Part shown: positions 63,446-64,000 of the stretch, piece after piece
Numbering within the stretch: position 1 is the stretch's first letter
How the letters are laid out: every line of letters starts with the position of its first letter
Assembly (NCBI RefSeq): GCF_000337795.1
Contig: NZ_AOLP01000018.1
Span: forward strand, 178,779-242,778
DNA from: Haloferax denitrificans ATCC 35960
Lineage (GTDB): Archaea; Halobacteriota; Halobacteria; Halobacteriales; Haloferacaceae
Reading direction: 5' to 3'
DNA: 64,000 bases
The notes under the pieces: model-generated
Told to the model about the DNA's origin: nothing
The model's database searches: none
Seen by the model: the letters and a program-made list of their open reading frames with translations, nothing else
Program-made: the position numbers and the translations under genes

Positions 63446-64000
63446 ATGGGTAAGAACTACGCGGATTTACACGATCCGAACGCGGAGTACACGATGCGAG
63501 AGCTGTCGGCGGAGACGATGGGCGTGACGGCCAAGCGCGGCGGCGGCCGCGACGTCGAAATCACCGACGTGCAGACGACGATGGTCGACGGCAACTTCCC
63601 GTGGACGCTCGTCCGAATCTACACTGACGCGGGCGTCGTCGGCACCGGCGAGGCCTACTGGGGCGCGGGCGTGCCCGAACTCATCGAGCGGATGAAGCCG
63701 TTCGTCATCGGCGAGAACCCCCTCGACATCGACCGCCTGTACGAACATCTCATCCAAAAAATGTCCGGCGAGGGCTCCGTCGAGGGCGTCACGGTCACCG
63801 CCATCGCGGGTATCGAAATCGCGCTGCACGACCTCGCGGGCAAGATTCTCGACATCCCCGCGTATCAGCTTCTCGGCGGGAAGTACCGCGACAAGGTGCG
63901 AGTCTACTGCGACTGCCACACCGAAGAGGAGGCCGACCCCGAAGCGTGCGCCGACGAGGCAGAGCGCGTCGTCGACGAACTCGGCTACGACGCGCTGAAG
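63446..64000 (+). CDS. gad: D-gluconate dehydratase (partial, enolase superfamily)
   Basis: First 185 residues; continues past the window. MGKNYADLHDPNAEYTMREL then TMVDGNFPWTLVRIYTDAGV and GTGEAYWGAGVPELIERMKP give the mandelate-racemase/enolase N-terminal capping domain; AIAGIEIALHDLAGKILDIP leads into the barrel. It should dehydrate gluconate to 2-keto-3-deoxygluconate in the semi-phosphorylative Entner-Doudoroff path of Haloferax. Gene position next to fba in H. volcanii supports gad; a galactonate or xylonate dehydratase is an alternative by sequence alone. Confidence 0.82.
   Translation, partial: MGKNYADLHDPNAEYTMRELSAETMGVTAKRGGGRDVEITDVQTTMVDGNFPWTLVRIYTDAGVVGTGEAYWGAGVPELIERMKPFVIGENPLDIDRLYEHLIQKMSGEGSVEGVTVTAIAGIEIALHDLAGKILDIPAYQLLGGKYRDKVRVYCDCHTEEEADPEACADEAERVVDELGYDALK

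Overview
The window comes from a high-GC haloarchaeon and is almost certainly a Haloferax chromosome close to H. volcanii. The proteins are strongly acidic, many genes have a TATA box about 25-30 nt upstream of an ATG (leaderless transcripts), and there are Tat lipoproteins. Several blocks are diagnostic of Haloferax: glpABC-glpK with the PTS-linked dha operon, the agl N-glycosylation cluster, leu/ilv, and the fructose PTS with glpR-pfkB. Gene names rest on recognition of protein sequence and gene order; no search was run.

Layout: 1-7.2 kb holds a TraB-family membrane protein (partial), glycerate 2-kinase, a membrane-linked HTH protein, a bifunctional-nuclease-domain protein, a thioesterase and two lipoproteins. 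At 7.2-10.8 kb is ileS behind an unusual leader. At 10.9-21 kb is glycerol/dihydroxyacetone metabolism (dhaKLM forward; ptsH2, a putative glycerol-uptake membrane protein, glpK, glpC, glpB and glpA reverse). At 21-26.5 kb are an Orc1/Cdc6-like ATPase, phosphoglycolate phosphatase, small zinc proteins, a methyltransferase, a DUF368 (PopT-type) polyprenyl-phosphate translocase candidate and an 830-bp AT-rich gene-free stretch. At 26.5-41.3 kb is the agl cluster (aglM, B, G, I, F, S, R, E, Q, P, J); the aglS-aglP part is visibly AT-rich compared with its neighbours. At 41.3-43.7 kb are small haloarchaeal conserved proteins. At 44-52.4 kb is branched-chain amino-acid synthesis (leuA, ilvBNC, a small protein, leuCDB). 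At 52.5-59.6 kb is fructose catabolism (glpR-pfkB, ptfC-ptfA-ptsH1-ptsI-ptfB, fba). At 59.7-64 kb are small proteins, a HAD phosphatase, a Ser/Asp-repeat exported protein, a DUF5519 protein and the start of gluconate dehydratase.

How the genes work together: glycerol enters, is phosphorylated by GlpK and oxidised by GlpABC to dihydroxyacetone phosphate, while DHA is phosphorylated by DhaKLM using phosphate relayed by PtsI and HPr. Fructose enters through PtfABC with the same PtsI/HPr, becomes fructose-1,6-bisphosphate through PfkB and is cleaved by Fba. GlpR sits next to a perfect inverted-repeat operator in its own promoter.

The most interesting observation is a matching two-ORF leader in front of both ileS and ilvBNC. 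ORF1 is a 30-33 codon peptide, transcribed nearly leaderless, that ends in tandem rare ATT-ATT isoleucine codons embedded in or next to a hairpin. ORF2 is a short HHT...YR-RP peptide whose stop overlaps a start codon of the main gene. This looks like an isoleucine-sensing attenuation or coupling system, which I do not know to be described in archaea. A second notable point is leuA, whose conserved reading frame has no ATG, GTG or TTG start upstream of its catalytic motif.
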